64,000 bases of DNA from Opisthorchis felineus (lineage: Eukaryota; Platyhelminthes; Trematoda; Opisthorchiida; Opisthorchiidae), in assembly GCA_004794785.1 (NCBI GenBank), contig SJOL01002263.1, positions 730,520-794,519 on the forward strand, given 5' to 3'. The position numbers and the translations under genes were made by a program. The notes beneath the pieces were generated by a model that saw only the letters and a program-made list of their open reading frames with translations, was not told where the DNA came from and ran no database searches. Below are positions 25,504-35,915 of this stretch, in pieces; positions within the stretch are counted from its first letter, which is position 1; the number at the start of each line of letters is the position of its first letter.

Positions 25504-26633
25504 CGTTTGCTTGAGTAAATTCATTTGACTGGAAAATGCCGTTCAACCTCCTCAATTTTAAACTAATTTTTCCCAATCAGCTGCCTCAGTTGTTGTTACA
25601 GAAGGGATTTACCCTACAATAACAATGTTTACGCATTAAGAACTTGCGAGCGTGATGTTAAGGAAGCCTATCCCTTGCATAGGCATCGAAATCACATTTA
25701 TGCGACTCTCAGATACGAATCTCAGTTAATTCTCATCTAACTGAGAAAATGCCGATTTAGTGAGTCGTAGCATGTCCAGGTTCCCCTAAACGCCAACATG
25801 TATTTCTATTAATCCGCCCTTGCCGACAGCTTCCAGAGGGTTGAAAAACGTTTACGTGTTATATCTTCAGCAGATGTCAGCTTGAGTCAAGGCGTACACA
25901 ACACAACCAGACGTAATGTGTAGATTCATTAAGCAAAGTGTACGTGGGGTTTCTCACGTTTTTTCATGGTGATCTGAAGCTTGTAGACTATGAGGTAACT
26001 ATGAGGTAAGGTAGACTATAAGGTAACACTAATCTGACGAAAATGCTGCCCGTTTTGATCACACCGCATATTACAAATGTAGCTACATCTGATTACGATC
26101 TGTGAAACAACCTGTTGGTCATCAAAATTGCGGCCAGAATACGCAAGAAGGGTTAATTTATATACCAAGAGAAAACGTGAAATTAAAGTTGACAAACTGA
26201 TCGCTGTGCCGCCTTTTACAAAACTTGATGCCGCTGATCTGCAAGACACTATCGGACGGATCAACGTAGGCCATGAACATAGATCGGGGCACTTCTTAAC
26301 CGTTCTGCAAGGGGGTGTACTAGCTTGTATGAGTGAAATAGCACTAATTGTTGTGCAACACACATTATAAACGTAAATAGCTGCATCAGTTGGCACATAA
26401 TTGGAACAGTGGTAACGTGCTCTTCTTCCGTTAAAGATGTTCGGAATTCAAACGCCGACGCGCCCTAGGATATGAACTGTTGTTGACCTCTAACGAAATT
26501 GAATCTCAATTCCAGTGCTTCCCATCCTTGGTGTGAACTCACGAGGATAACTGCGCCAGGATAGAAGGAATACTGTTCAAACGAAAGTAATGTGAATGTG
26601 GAAGTAGAATTTCTCGTGACTGGTATGACTCAC

Positions 26634-26913
26634 AGATGTAATCGACGCCCGTAGCCTTCTACAGCATTGTCCAGCGTGCTCAGTTGATCCCCTTCAGTCC
26701 AAGAGAAATCACCTCGTATTTTTATGGCACCCATCAAAGTATGACTATTTAATTTCGCTATTCCTTCACGTAGTAACCCGTTTTTGTCGCCGGCGTTCCA
26801 CTCTAATTGTAACTGAACGGTCTGATCATGTCCTAGCGATAGACGTGTCTCGTGATGCGTACGATGAAAAGTGGGGTAGTGCGTATGTCTTGACCGTATC
26901 GAGCGTTTGATCA
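26634..26913 (-). CDS. LLTP gene, beta-sheet region exon (93 codons)
   Basis: An internal exon with an excellent acceptor (TGTTTTCCTTCTTTTCAAAG| at 26914) and donor CT|GTGAGT at 26633. It takes one base from the upstream exon and gives two to the downstream one, matching both neighbours. The peptide includes ETRLSLGHDQTVQLQLEWNA and LMGAIKIRGDFSW, typical alternating strands of the apolipophorin/apoB lipid-binding sheets. The same frame upstream of the acceptor is open but is intron. Confidence 0.85.
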
Positions 26914-27229
26914 CTTTGAAAAGAAGGAAAACAGAGGTGGACATATTAAAAACCCGCGATTTCAAGAGTTGGAATGTAGGCACTACGCCTCAATCTAGCA
27001 ATGACAATACATTTGCGTTATTTTTTATGCGCGCTTTACGTGATGTAACTTGGTTACCAGTTTGGTTTTGGAATAAAAGAAGTGGTTAATGAGTTGCTTT
27101 CTCTAAACATATCGTCTGGAAATTAATACATTGCACTCATGTGATCGGTTTTGTCGTCACTGATTTTCATGTAGACGACCGGTTTTGGAAATCATTGGGC
27201 GTTGGCTTTGAATTTGTCTGCTGTTCCAG

Positions 27230-27305
27230 AAACCAAATGCTTGCAATAACAATGCAGAAAAGATATATTCAGAATACCAGTGGGCTGGTTGGAAAATCTT
27301 CAGGT
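27230..27305 (+). CDS. Transmembrane-protein gene, candidate exon 1 of the visible set
   Basis: The acceptor TTTGTCTGCTGTTCCAG| at 27229 and donor GGT|GTAAGC after 27305 are both strong. In phase 0 the 76 bases encode KPNACNNNAEKIYSEYQWAG plus WKIFR and leave one base, which completes a Tyr codon with the next small exon. A second frame is also open and would join directly to the exon at 29679, so the choice of frame is inferred. It lies antisense to and between two LLTP exons. The 5' part of the gene is not resolved. Confidence 0.5.
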
Positions 27306-28437
27306 GTAAGCAGCACTTTGCCGTCTCACTTATAGGATTCACGAAGAAAAAAGCCTGAATTCATCGCACTTAGCTGCTCATATAGAGATTTCTGCCCTTT
27401 CATTCGACTGACATTGCTTAGGAGTACTTTTAAAAAGAATTGTCTAGCTGTTGACGCCGTTCAAGTAGAACAGGCGCAAGCATGAACGATGTCATATGTA
27501 TCTTTGTGACACACTAAACACGTTTCCACCGAAGGTTATTATTGCGACCAAAAATTTATGGCAAATTTCTTTCTTTCTGTCCCTGCACTCGACATTGCAA
27601 TTATTTAAATCCATCTCGACAGGGTTTTTTTTAACTTTTGAAGACATCAGTCAAACTGCTACCTGGTGACCCTGAGTTGCTGTAGGTGACGTTTGTTGTC
27701 ACAATAATCCCCCATATGCTTCATTTCTTCTGCCATTCTTACTCAACAGATTAAACACACAACCTGTCTGTCTATCGGCTAATAATGAGGACGCATGGAT
27801 AATCTATTCTACGGTGCATGACTGTGTGCTTTTTTCTCCTTGGTATGTCCGTGAATGTTTCAATTGGGCTGTTTTCAGTGTTTTAGCGTGCCATTTCTGT
27901 GCACGGCCGCATGACTATAGTTTTCACATTTTTTTGTACTACTGTAACTAACCAACGAACCGAGCAGGCGGCTTAATCTTCCTCTGGCAAGTTATTGTGA
28001 AAAGATTGACTGGTTTGGTATTGGAGTGTGTTCGGCAGTTCAACTAGTTCCTAGGGCTACACTGCAACATCCAAACCAGTTATCAAAGAAGGCTCTCACA
28101 AACGTTCCGGGTGATGACTGGGGAAGTCCAAGTTACTCTCGTTAATGCGCTTCAGCCTACTGATTTATCAATGAGACATCACCTAGTAATTGGAGTGACT
28201 CAAACCCAAAAACTCAGCACTGCTGTGTGATCATTAATGGGAATTATAAATATACATTTCACAGACCTCTGCGGAGAGACGAAACCGTGATAGTTCGTTT
28301 GTAAATGAACGGTATGTTATTAGGGCCAGATTAGCTGGTGCAACTCATGAGTGACTTACACTTGAACAGTACGCATTCTTACTATCGTCTGATCAGACTA
28401 TTTATATCCTGCAATCCTAGCCTAACTGGTTTTTCAG

Positions 28438-28463
28438 ATGACAACTCCTCAAAAGAAGGACTT
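28438..28463 (+). CDS. Transmembrane-protein gene, candidate micro-exon (26 bases)
   Basis: A 26-base exon between the acceptor CTAACTGGTTTTTCAG and the donor CTT|GTGAGA. Only the phase-1 frame is open; it encodes (Y)DNSSKEGL with an N-glycosylation sequon. It takes the single base left by 27305 and ends in phase 0, as the next exon needs. Micro-exons are well known in trematode genes, but at this length the call depends on splice signals and phase alone. Confidence 0.4.
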
Positions 28464-29203
28464 GTGAGATTTTTCATTGTTGTGCAGATTACGTGAAGTG
28501 AGCCTAATTGGTAGAGTGGTTCACGAGTTCAAATGCGAAATTTTCACAGTTTCAGTTCTGAAGCCATGATATTGGTAGCCTGTCGTTTTGCGGCTGGTTT
28601 TCCGGTGGCTGTTGTATATTCAATTTCGTGATTGTGCCGGTATCTTACGGCGTTTTTTGGAAAACCTATGACAGCGATACTAGTCTTCTATGCTGGAGTC
28701 AGCGCAGGCGCCAGTGCACTCTATCCAGCCAGGACTCTAGCTGATCACAAACAAAAATCCAGCCCCTAATATCGTTTATTGAATGCCACGCAACCCATGG
28801 AGATTTCGGGTTCCAGCGGTAGCTGAAACTATTGGAATCCACTTACACACTTTAGAATTCCGTATTCCCCTAGTAGCCTGAGTGGGAGTTCACCTTCTAG
28901 GGACATTTCACCTATTTTATACTTCTGAAAACGATCTGCGATTTTCAAAACGTTAGAATATATTTCACAGAGCTCGTATTAACAAGACGTTTTGAATACT
29001 TAAGCCAGATGATTAGTCAAAACCATAGAGTTCTCACCGAACCGCTTCATTCGAATCCTTCTGTTTTCAACTCTAATTCACTGCGTTTTAACTGCATTGT
29101 ATAAACGATCCCTGTTGTACTGAACATGAGAATATCCTCCACTCAACAGCCAATAAGGCCTAACATAAAAATGTAAACGTTTTTACAGAGGTGTGAAACT
29201 TAC

Positions 29204-29425
29204 TTGTCAACTGAAATGCATCCTTCTGTTCTATTTCACGCACCACCAGCTGATGAGTTCCCGTAAAGTTACCTCGAAATACAAGCAACAAACGTCCCCG
29301 TGGATGTGACACATGCGCGGTCAGCTTTGTTTGTTGATGGGTCTGTTCGTAGACACCATATAAGTCACAGTGATGTTCGTTGATGTTGACCGTTGCGTGA
29401 ACAATCCCCTTCTTACTGAATTTTG
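29204..29425 (-). CDS. LLTP gene, beta-sheet region exon (73 codons)
   Basis: An internal exon preceded by a long pyrimidine tract (TCCTTCTTTCTTTCTATC...CGACAG|) and followed by the donor A|GTAAGT. It needs one base from upstream (exon 35026 ends with one) and leaves one base, which completes a Met codon with 26913. The peptide runs AKFSKKGIVHATVNINEHHC... to VVREIEQKDAFQLT, again strand-turn-strand. It was not visible as a methionine-led frame; it was found by splice signals and phase. Confidence 0.85.
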
Positions 29426-29678
29426 CTGTCGATTTTATTCGATAGAAAGAAAGAAGGACAGCATCACCGTTCCGTAAAACAGAAAAAGCACTTCGTTTTC
29501 ATGAAGGAATCTATTCATAAAGTTGCCAAAAATTCTTCATTTCCTTAAAAACGTGACAACTTTGGATTAGCAGTTGATCATTATCTTTACGCAAAACACC
29601 TTCAGTTCCCAACTTTCACTAATTTGTTCACTCTCATTTACTCATAATGATGGCCCTCCCCCACACTTATTCCTCCAG

Positions 29679-29714
29679 ATGACTTTTGATGAAATCATGA
29701 TTACCCATTACCTG
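29679..29714 (+). CDS. Transmembrane-protein gene, candidate micro-exon (36 bases)
   Basis: Acceptor CCCCCACACTTATTCCTCCAG and donor CTG|GTAACA enclose 36 bases, of which only phase 0 is open, encoding MTFDEIMITHYL. It joins in phase to the exon at 29992, giving HYL|ASITPEC. The donor GTAACA repeats nine bases downstream (GTAACACTGGTAACACTG), so the splice point is ambiguous by nine bases without changing frame. Confidence 0.4.
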
Positions 29715-29991
29715 GTAACACTGGTAACACTGACTTGGTCCACACACTTTGGTCCAGAGAAGTGTGATATCATTTTGAATCCATTCTCAAAAATGTGTGA
29801 AAATTAACACCTATCAGAACATGCTATGAGCTTTATTTCCTGCGAGCCAAACTTCTTTAGAACACCAACGGGAAGTAAGCTTACTTCACTGCCCTAACAT
29901 TATGTAGTGAAGTATCTGACGCTCTGCATTGAACAGGGGGGAACATATCAAGAGGATATTGTGCTTTGCTCATTTTACACAGTTCTTCTAG

Positions 29992-30225
29992 GCATCGATT
30001 ACTCCTGAATGTGGGACCACCGCTCACTTGGAGGTCAACAGAACATTCGCCGAAGAGTTGGTTCCTCGTGTTCCCACAAAGCTGGGTTTTGCGATAGGTG
30101 GATTCATTTTTGCCGCAACGTTTGCGATGATAGGGTTACTTTTTTCCATCACTTTTTGTGGATCTGGACGAAGTTCCAGTTTGTGTCGTTTCACTCCTCA
30201 TGTGTATTGCCCACTGTCATGCTAG
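29992..30225 (+). CDS. Single-pass transmembrane protein, 3' terminal exon
   Basis: A terminal coding exon of 77 residues plus stop, starting in phase 0 after the acceptor TTTACACAGTTCTTCTAG. It begins ASITPECGTTAHLEVNRTF with an N-glycosylation sequon (NRT). A basic residue and one uninterrupted hydrophobic helix of about 24 residues follow (LGFAIGGFIFAATFAMIGLL and FSITFC), then a short tail rich in Ser, Arg and Cys ending VYCPLSC. This layout suggests a type I membrane glycoprotein with a tiny cytoplasmic tail. The family is not recognised. The exon is antisense to the LLTP gene, in its 29426-35025 intron. The hydrophobic helix makes a chance frame unlikely. Confidence 0.65.
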   Translation, partial: ASITPECGTTAHLEVNRTFAEELVPRVPTKLGFAIGGFIFAATFAMIGLLFSITFCGSGRSSSLCRFTPHVYCPLSC

Positions 30226-31373
30226 TTGTCTAGTACTGCTCAGAAGAGATGACAAGAGTGACAGCGCCTTGGTTTGGCTGAAGGTATTCTGTTTTCAATT
30301 TTGAAGAGTCTTATAAGAACAGGCACACCTGAATGGTGCCGTATTGAGAGCAGTTTTAACTTCAGATGATGACCAAGAAGTGACGTTCACATGGTCAATT
30401 GGATGACAAACCTTTTAGAAAAAGGACAGAAGCATTCAGGAAAAAAACGCAACTGATCAATAAGACAGGAAATCTTTCTTGTTCAAACCACATTTAGCTG
30501 TTGCATGAGCCCATAAATTTTTGGTTCATCCCAAACTTCAATAATGCATCATGAGCTTCATGCACATACATAAAAGTCTCATCCAGTTTTCACCCCTTCA
30601 CCCCTGCTATTCAGTTTCACTTTTCACTGCGAAAGCCGTAGTATCATAGGAAATCAGTAGTTGAAGCTATTTCACTGAAAGTTTTGCAGCACCTAGAAAC
30701 CCGCTTGTCATAAAATGTTAAACAATGAGATAGTTGATGCTGACATTTTTATGGCTGGGGGTAATAAATCCAGATATGCCTCATAGACAACGTTTCTTTA
30801 TGGTCATCGAGTGGTAGATGCAGAAAATTGCAAATCTCCAGAGCAGACGCTCTTATAAGCCATGAATTATGTCATAACAAATCAGTAGTTCTTGGAGCAA
30901 CTATTTGTTGCCACCGAAAAACGTTCTTACTCCAAGTTGTCGATTACACTAGAGATCGCCGCTATTATTCGGGGTGGTTCTGCCGTTAAAGTAGACACTC
31001 AAGATCAAAGGGGAACTAAGACTTTCACATTATCTTAAGCATCAGATAAACGGAGCCGACTTACATACATAATAGTGGTGTCCTTACGTGTCAACGTTGG
31101 ATTGAGTTGATGTTGAATTATTATACTCTATACCTAAGAGTGGATCCAAATACTTCCTGAAAGTTTCCTTAAGAAAATGGCTCTCCCTGAAGACCCACGC
31201 TTGAGTACACTTGTTTTAGGGTTCTAACCACCATTTCATTGCCCACCTCAAACGTGAGCAAAACGACCAGAGTTAAACCAAACTACTTGAAATCCACGTG
31301 CAGTTTTTGCTGTTCGTGAGGGAAGCTAATGTAGATTTCATTGTAACTGCTTCTTCCGATGTGTCCTCAACAG
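30226..31373. other. Intron/intergenic, nothing recognised
   Basis: No gene or repeat recognised on either strand. An AATAAA-like signal occurs near 30763-30768 and could serve the transmembrane gene ending at 30225, but this hexamer is expected by chance at such AT content. Confidence 0.5.
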
Positions 31374-31633
31374 AATGGATGTACACGTGTTATTTTAACT
31401 CCCGATATTGATCGACGTTTGCACAGAAGTTTGTGGTTCGGTAGCCCAGAAGATTGTACTCCAATACTCAGTTACAAAGCCAAGATCAACAACCCAACTG
31501 AAACTGAGAACCAAACATATTATGTGGCAAAATTGAAAATTGTTTCGGAGAAACTCAAAAACGAATGCCATGTAAATGGTCTGGCAAAAACAGACTTCTC
31601 TGATGCATCCTGTGGTTACAATTCTCAAATAAC
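31374..31633 (+). CDS. Candidate plus-strand exon, four-cysteine secreted-type domain
   Basis: The acceptor CTTCTTCCGATGTGTCCTCAACAG is followed by a phase-0 frame of 86 codons ending near the donor AC|GTTAGT (the frame itself runs on to a stop at 31665). The peptide contains four cysteines, an NQT sequon and strand-like segments (TYYVAKLKIVSEKLKNECHV). It looks like part of an extracellular domain. No family is recognised. It lies 1.1 kb past the stop of the transmembrane gene, so it would belong to another plus-strand gene, also inside an LLTP intron. Confidence 0.4.
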
Positions 31634-34607
31634 GTTAGTAGAATTAGCGCATAAACTTACTGCCTAATCTCTCAGGAATTCCGAGCCCGTACACGCATTT
31701 GCGTTAATCAATAATTAGGCAGTATGCAATGTCATCCTAATCAATGGATCAGTGACCAATTCTAAAACTGAATGGGAAAATACACTTCAGTATGCACTAG
31801 GTGGTATACTCACTCAACATGGGTACTTTATTTTTCGCCCACCAGACAAATGACTAAGAAGTTTCGCAGACTGAACCCGGAGAGTACGCTCACACGAACA
31901 CTCATTTGGCTGACTATAAGTGGGGTATTAATGATCGAATGAACGTAGGTTATTTTACGCTATCTATAGATCAAATTTTACAAGGTTACCTCACCGTGAC
32001 AATTTCTCCTGTCCTTAACCTAGAATTTTCCCTCAGGTCTTCCATCTGTTATTGCCACACGAATGTTTCGATCACTTAATATAAATTGTGATCTCTGATT
32101 AGTCGGTAACTAAGCTTAACACGTTTAAATAAGTATTTTTCGACTGAACGCCAAGGATTTGGACTGAAAACTGAAATGCTAGAAATTTGTGATGCTGGTA
32201 ATCGTATTGTTCAAAAGGTAAATTATGGATTCTCTTGTCTGGGTCTTGCGTCACTAATTCGGACGATCGTAAACCTTGCCGTTCGTCTTACTGCAATTTC
32301 TGTGCGAACTACTTACCAACGAACCGAAAGGCATTAGTGACACTTTCACCTATCTGGTGAAGTCAAGCTCTGTTGATGATCACTGTGTAATCATTTCATC
32401 CCTGATGACAATCGTCAGTAGTGTGCATCCAATGAGTCCCTACGTAGATTCAAATCGACGACTTTCCTGCTTGAAAGTGAACATTATAGGATTGGTCACG
32501 ACTAGCTGATCGGTGATGTGGTGGGAAGTATTCAGGCAGGCACCTCCCACCATTCAAGCCCACTAATCGCATGTGGATTGTGTAGTTGGGTTTCATCAAG
32601 ATTATTTTCACATTCATGGCTATATATCGGACTGCACGCAACTAAAGGGATAGGATAAAATTAGACGACGCAAAGTCATTTGGCTTCAGGTGTCCTTTTT
32701 GTTTCATTATCGAGTTTTATAGAGAACTTCAATAATCGTTCACCAGCTTCGGCCAATCCGAAAATCTGTATTCCGCCGCAGCAGCTGCTACAAACCATTT
32801 TGTAAACAATTGGTACCACAAGTGACGGTTAACAGCATGTGCGGCTTTCATTCGCCTTCAGAATTGGATTCCTGTATGGTTTCACAGCAAAGCCACAGGC
32901 ATTTTGAATTACTTCTGACATGAAATGGAAGTCATTCGTCTACCCTAACAGCGTTAATCAACAGTTGCTCCCTGGAGAAACTAGGATTGGCAAGATTTTT
33001 GAGTGATCCGAATTTCTCATGCTGGCGTCGTAAAAGTAGTTCACACTAACGCCTACTAGCAGGGGAATTAACTTTTGTAGTTCAAGACTTGGTTGTTAAT
33101 CTCTCCACTCTATGCTGATCAAGCCGCCGCATTTACATCCGTCCTTGTTTCCGACCACATGACCAACCCGCAAGTGCCTACTCGTTTTCAGGCGATGAAA
33201 AAGGCCCACAAGATTTCTCTATTGAGTGTGGGAGTTGTCGTTTAGTCAAAAGTGCATTTCACTGCTGACTCAATTAGAAATGCGGAACAATTTTCGAAGT
33301 ACAAGAAACGCCATCTGCAATAATTTTTGTATGGTTTTTCGGTGTGATGAATACGGCTGAAATTTGCGTGAGATTAGTACGTCTATGCAGCTGCTTTAGT
33401 GTACCATCCTCTCCCATCATAAGGAAAGAAGAGTAATACACCTTCATCAGAAAACGGAAGATTCAGCCAACAGTCCCGCAATGCGACCAACATTCTATTG
33501 GAGCAGCGTGGGTATAATTATGCTGCCCGATTGTTCAATTACGTAAACAAACCAAACCCCTAGGCAGGTAGTTCGCTAGCGTGACATCCTGTTATGGAGA
33601 ATACCAGAAGTGTACTCACAACATCGAAGTGCGAAACGTTGTGGATGACCTAATTGTATGAGCAGTTACTGATCACTGATTAATGGAGTAGATCTGTTGC
33701 ATTCTATAATGAGTAATTGTGAAAATTGTCAACTTACGGGTGACAGCATGAATATTGGAATACCGCTTGGTTACCCGTTACCAAACTGACAGTGTGTTTT
33801 GGACGCCTCCACGTAATACTCGCCGCCATAATGGAGAAAGTGGCATGTTACGCTCAAGCATAAAAGTGTTGACGGATCACCACAGTACCTCCATGACCAT
33901 TGCTGGTGGTCAGTGCTGATCCAACTTGCTTAAGCTGGCTTATGGGCCGCACCGACGTTTTGCACGTTTGACTGGTCTGCGTCGGCGTCAAGGGCTTTCG
34001 TGCAGCACCACTTTTGGCTTTCCATTCCTGCCATGCGCAGCCGGCCAGTGGAGCGATCACTGTTGATGGACTAAAGTGATTCGGATGTCAATCACCCAGT
34101 GTAATCATCTGTTATCTCGTCCGTCTAGTGTACTAACCGTTCACTCATATATGTAGCTACTGCTTCGTCTGTTCGTCCGTATAGGTGGCTTGTACGTAGC
34201 ACCTCGTTTGTCTCCAAGCAAGCTGTTCGCGTCAAAGACTGCTTGCCGTCATATCTGTCTGGATGCTAGCCAGTCATTGCTAACTATTCGCTGAGAAATA
34301 CGTTTTGAGCAAACCACTTATCTTGTATTATTAACCTTACAAAGGCCCGGAAACAGTTGTGCACGGCTTTTCAACTTTTCACCATAGGTTGAAAACACTT
34401 GCAGGGTGGAATCCAGACTGAAACTTTAGATGGTTATATTGTGTTCCGGAATTTTCAGAGAAGAGCAAAAATAATATCATGCACATCTGTCTTCCATCTG
34501 TACTTACATTATTGTTTTGCATGAAATTAGAAGAGCCTAAGACGCAAACTGGTAAGTCAAACCAGACTGGGTACCTTGGTACTTCAGCAGCCCGTGTGCC
34601 CACCTAG
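31634..34607. other. LLTP intron sequence, no gene resolved
   Basis: A 77-codon plus frame at 32276-32509 and a 68-codon minus frame at 33854-34060 are present without paired splice sites. No repeat structure stands out. Confidence 0.5.
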
Positions 34608-34716
34608 GCTACTTTGACCACATGCGGCCGGAAATGCGTTAGACGTTCACTGCAGCCCAGGTACCGCATTGACAATGCTGAACAGGGAATAACGTCTCGT
34701 TTGGTTACACCGTCAG
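34608..34716 (+). CDS. Candidate plus-strand exon, basic segment
   Basis: Strong splice signals on both sides: acceptor CCCGTGTGCCCACCTAG and donor CAG|GTGAGC. Phase 0 is open for 36 codons plus one base, encoding a Cys-containing, very basic start (ATLTTCGRKCVRRSLQPRYR) and a polar end. A juxtamembrane cytoplasmic segment would look like this, but no helix is visible next to it. It may belong with the candidate exon at 31374-31633, although the phases (2 versus 0) need an exon between them. Confidence 0.4.
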
Positions 34717-35025
34717 GTGAGCGCAATTCTTCACAGACTGGAAAGATTACATTAACAGCTGGTATAAAACGCAACTCTAAGCACGATATTAGTACAGATG
34801 ACTAACTGTTAGAAGACATGGCGGACGTAGATAGTTGTGCGTGAACCAATCGTCCTGAGACTTGTCTAGAGTAATTTATCTCATAACTTTCCCTATGGTG
34901 GCCTTTAATAGTGTCCAGTGCAGAGTAACAAACTCATATGAAAAACCAAACCACTATGTGAAGTACCCTTCGGTGCCATCTCCAGCGGGAGACTCAGTGT
35001 GAAGACAAACAATTTTATGGCTCAC

Positions 35026-35608
35026 CTCGCACTTCCAACTCATGACCCCAAGGAGCTTTCGCTATGAGATCCACATACTGAGTTGTTTGGTTAAGCCAGT
35101 CCGACTGGATTGAAAACTCCGCGTATCTACCGTTATCTCTATGGTCCACAGGGCATCCAGGGCGTTTGAAGAGAAGATCAATACGTCGAATACCACCCAA
35201 CAAAGAAAGTCCACTATCCACGTTTAAACGCCAATCGATTCCATAAAACTGGTGTATCACCAGTTCGATTCTATCAAGCTGACTTGCTGCTCTCCCATAT
35301 TTCGGGGACATCTTTCGAAGCTCACCAACCAAGCCAAACACACGAGTGATTTCAGGTGGAAAACGGAAACGCTCCAATCTTTGCTCCGAATGTCCTGACA
35401 ACTCCAACTCGTCATGGCCTATAAAGACTGAATTGCGTTTCCTGAAAATGGGATACATCATAATTACGGCGCCATTCTGACTGACAACAGTCCACAAAAA
35501 GCCAAATGGGGTAACATTTTTCAGTGAAATTACAAAAAGCGTGACTGAAGGTGCCCAACTATTTCCTGGGAGTTCTTCCCTTTCAGTATGAAGTACAACG
35601 TTAAATGG
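35026..35608 (-). CDS. LLTP gene, exon at the start of the open beta-sheet region (194 codons)
   Basis: An internal exon ending at G|GTGAGC, which joins in phase to 29425. The frame is open from 35608, where the acceptor CTGTTAACCTAG| would give phase 0. However, the preceding resolved exon (40287) ends with two bases of a codon. A second acceptor (CATACTGAAAG|) inside the same frame at 35579 would join it directly in phase. Either the 35579 acceptor is used, or an exon is missing between 35.6 and 40.3 kb. The peptide includes SWAPSVTLFVISLKNVTPFG, RFPPEITRVFGLVGEL and YGIDWRLNVDSGLSLLGGI, typical of the sheets after the DUF1943-like domain. Confidence 0.85.
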
Positions 35609-35825
35609 CTAGGTTAACAGAGCAAAACCCCAAATATCGATTCAGCTTCTAGAAAAGTAAAAAGTGTCGCCTATTTCGAGGGAACAAACTGACGTTCACT
35701 TTTGTAGTTGGTAGTAGAAGAGATATGGAAATTTTCAGCTGAGATTTGGTGCTGAAGGTGAAGCCAAGCTACTCTAAAAAGCCGACAAGCACCGTATATC
35801 TGTTTCATCCTTATTGGGGGTCACC

Positions 35826-35915
35826 ATCAACAACAACAACAAACTCCAGGGAGTTTTGAACCGGCGACACCTGGACTACGAGCGGCCGATAATCCTTACG
35901 ATTAGCTCGCAATTA
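35826..35915 (-). repeat. tRNA-derived SINE-like element with (TTG)n tail
   Basis: Read on the minus strand, the segment has an A-box-like region (near 35910-35893), a clear B box GGTTCAAAACTCC (35863-35851), and then a run of TTG units (35842-35826). The order tRNA-like head, RNA polymerase III boxes, simple-repeat tail is the classic form of a tRNA-derived SINE. The head is too degenerate to be a working tRNA: the arms do not pair. Confidence 0.6.

Larger units (their letters stand above)
15688..26633 (-). other. LLTP intron, 10.9 kb
   Basis: The longest intron bounded on both sides by frame-matched exons. It contains several open frames on both strands; the ones with splice support are listed separately (17790-17989, 18381-18610, 24310-24450 plus; 25195-25490 minus). 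A short (ATG)n run lies at 22018-22038 and homopolymer T/A runs near 23560-23590. Plus ORFs at 16077-16415, 20406-20859 and 21077-21527, and minus ORFs at 19368-19837, 22148-22432 and 26016-26396, show no family I recognise and no paired splice sites. Confidence 0.6.
26914..29203 (-). other. LLTP intron, 2.3 kb, containing plus-strand exons
   Basis: Bounded by LLTP exons 26634-26913 and 29204-29425. On the plus strand it carries two of the small exons of the transmembrane gene (27230-27305 and 28438-28463). A possible short tRNA-like fragment lies near 28500-28545 (A-box-like TGGTAGAGTGG and B-box-like GAGTTCAAATGC), too degraded to call. Nothing else is recognisable. Confidence 0.6.

Noticed and set aside
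28498..28545. tRNA gene-like A and B boxes
   Set aside because: The boxes are only about 20 bases apart and no cloverleaf can be drawn; at most a fragment of a SINE.
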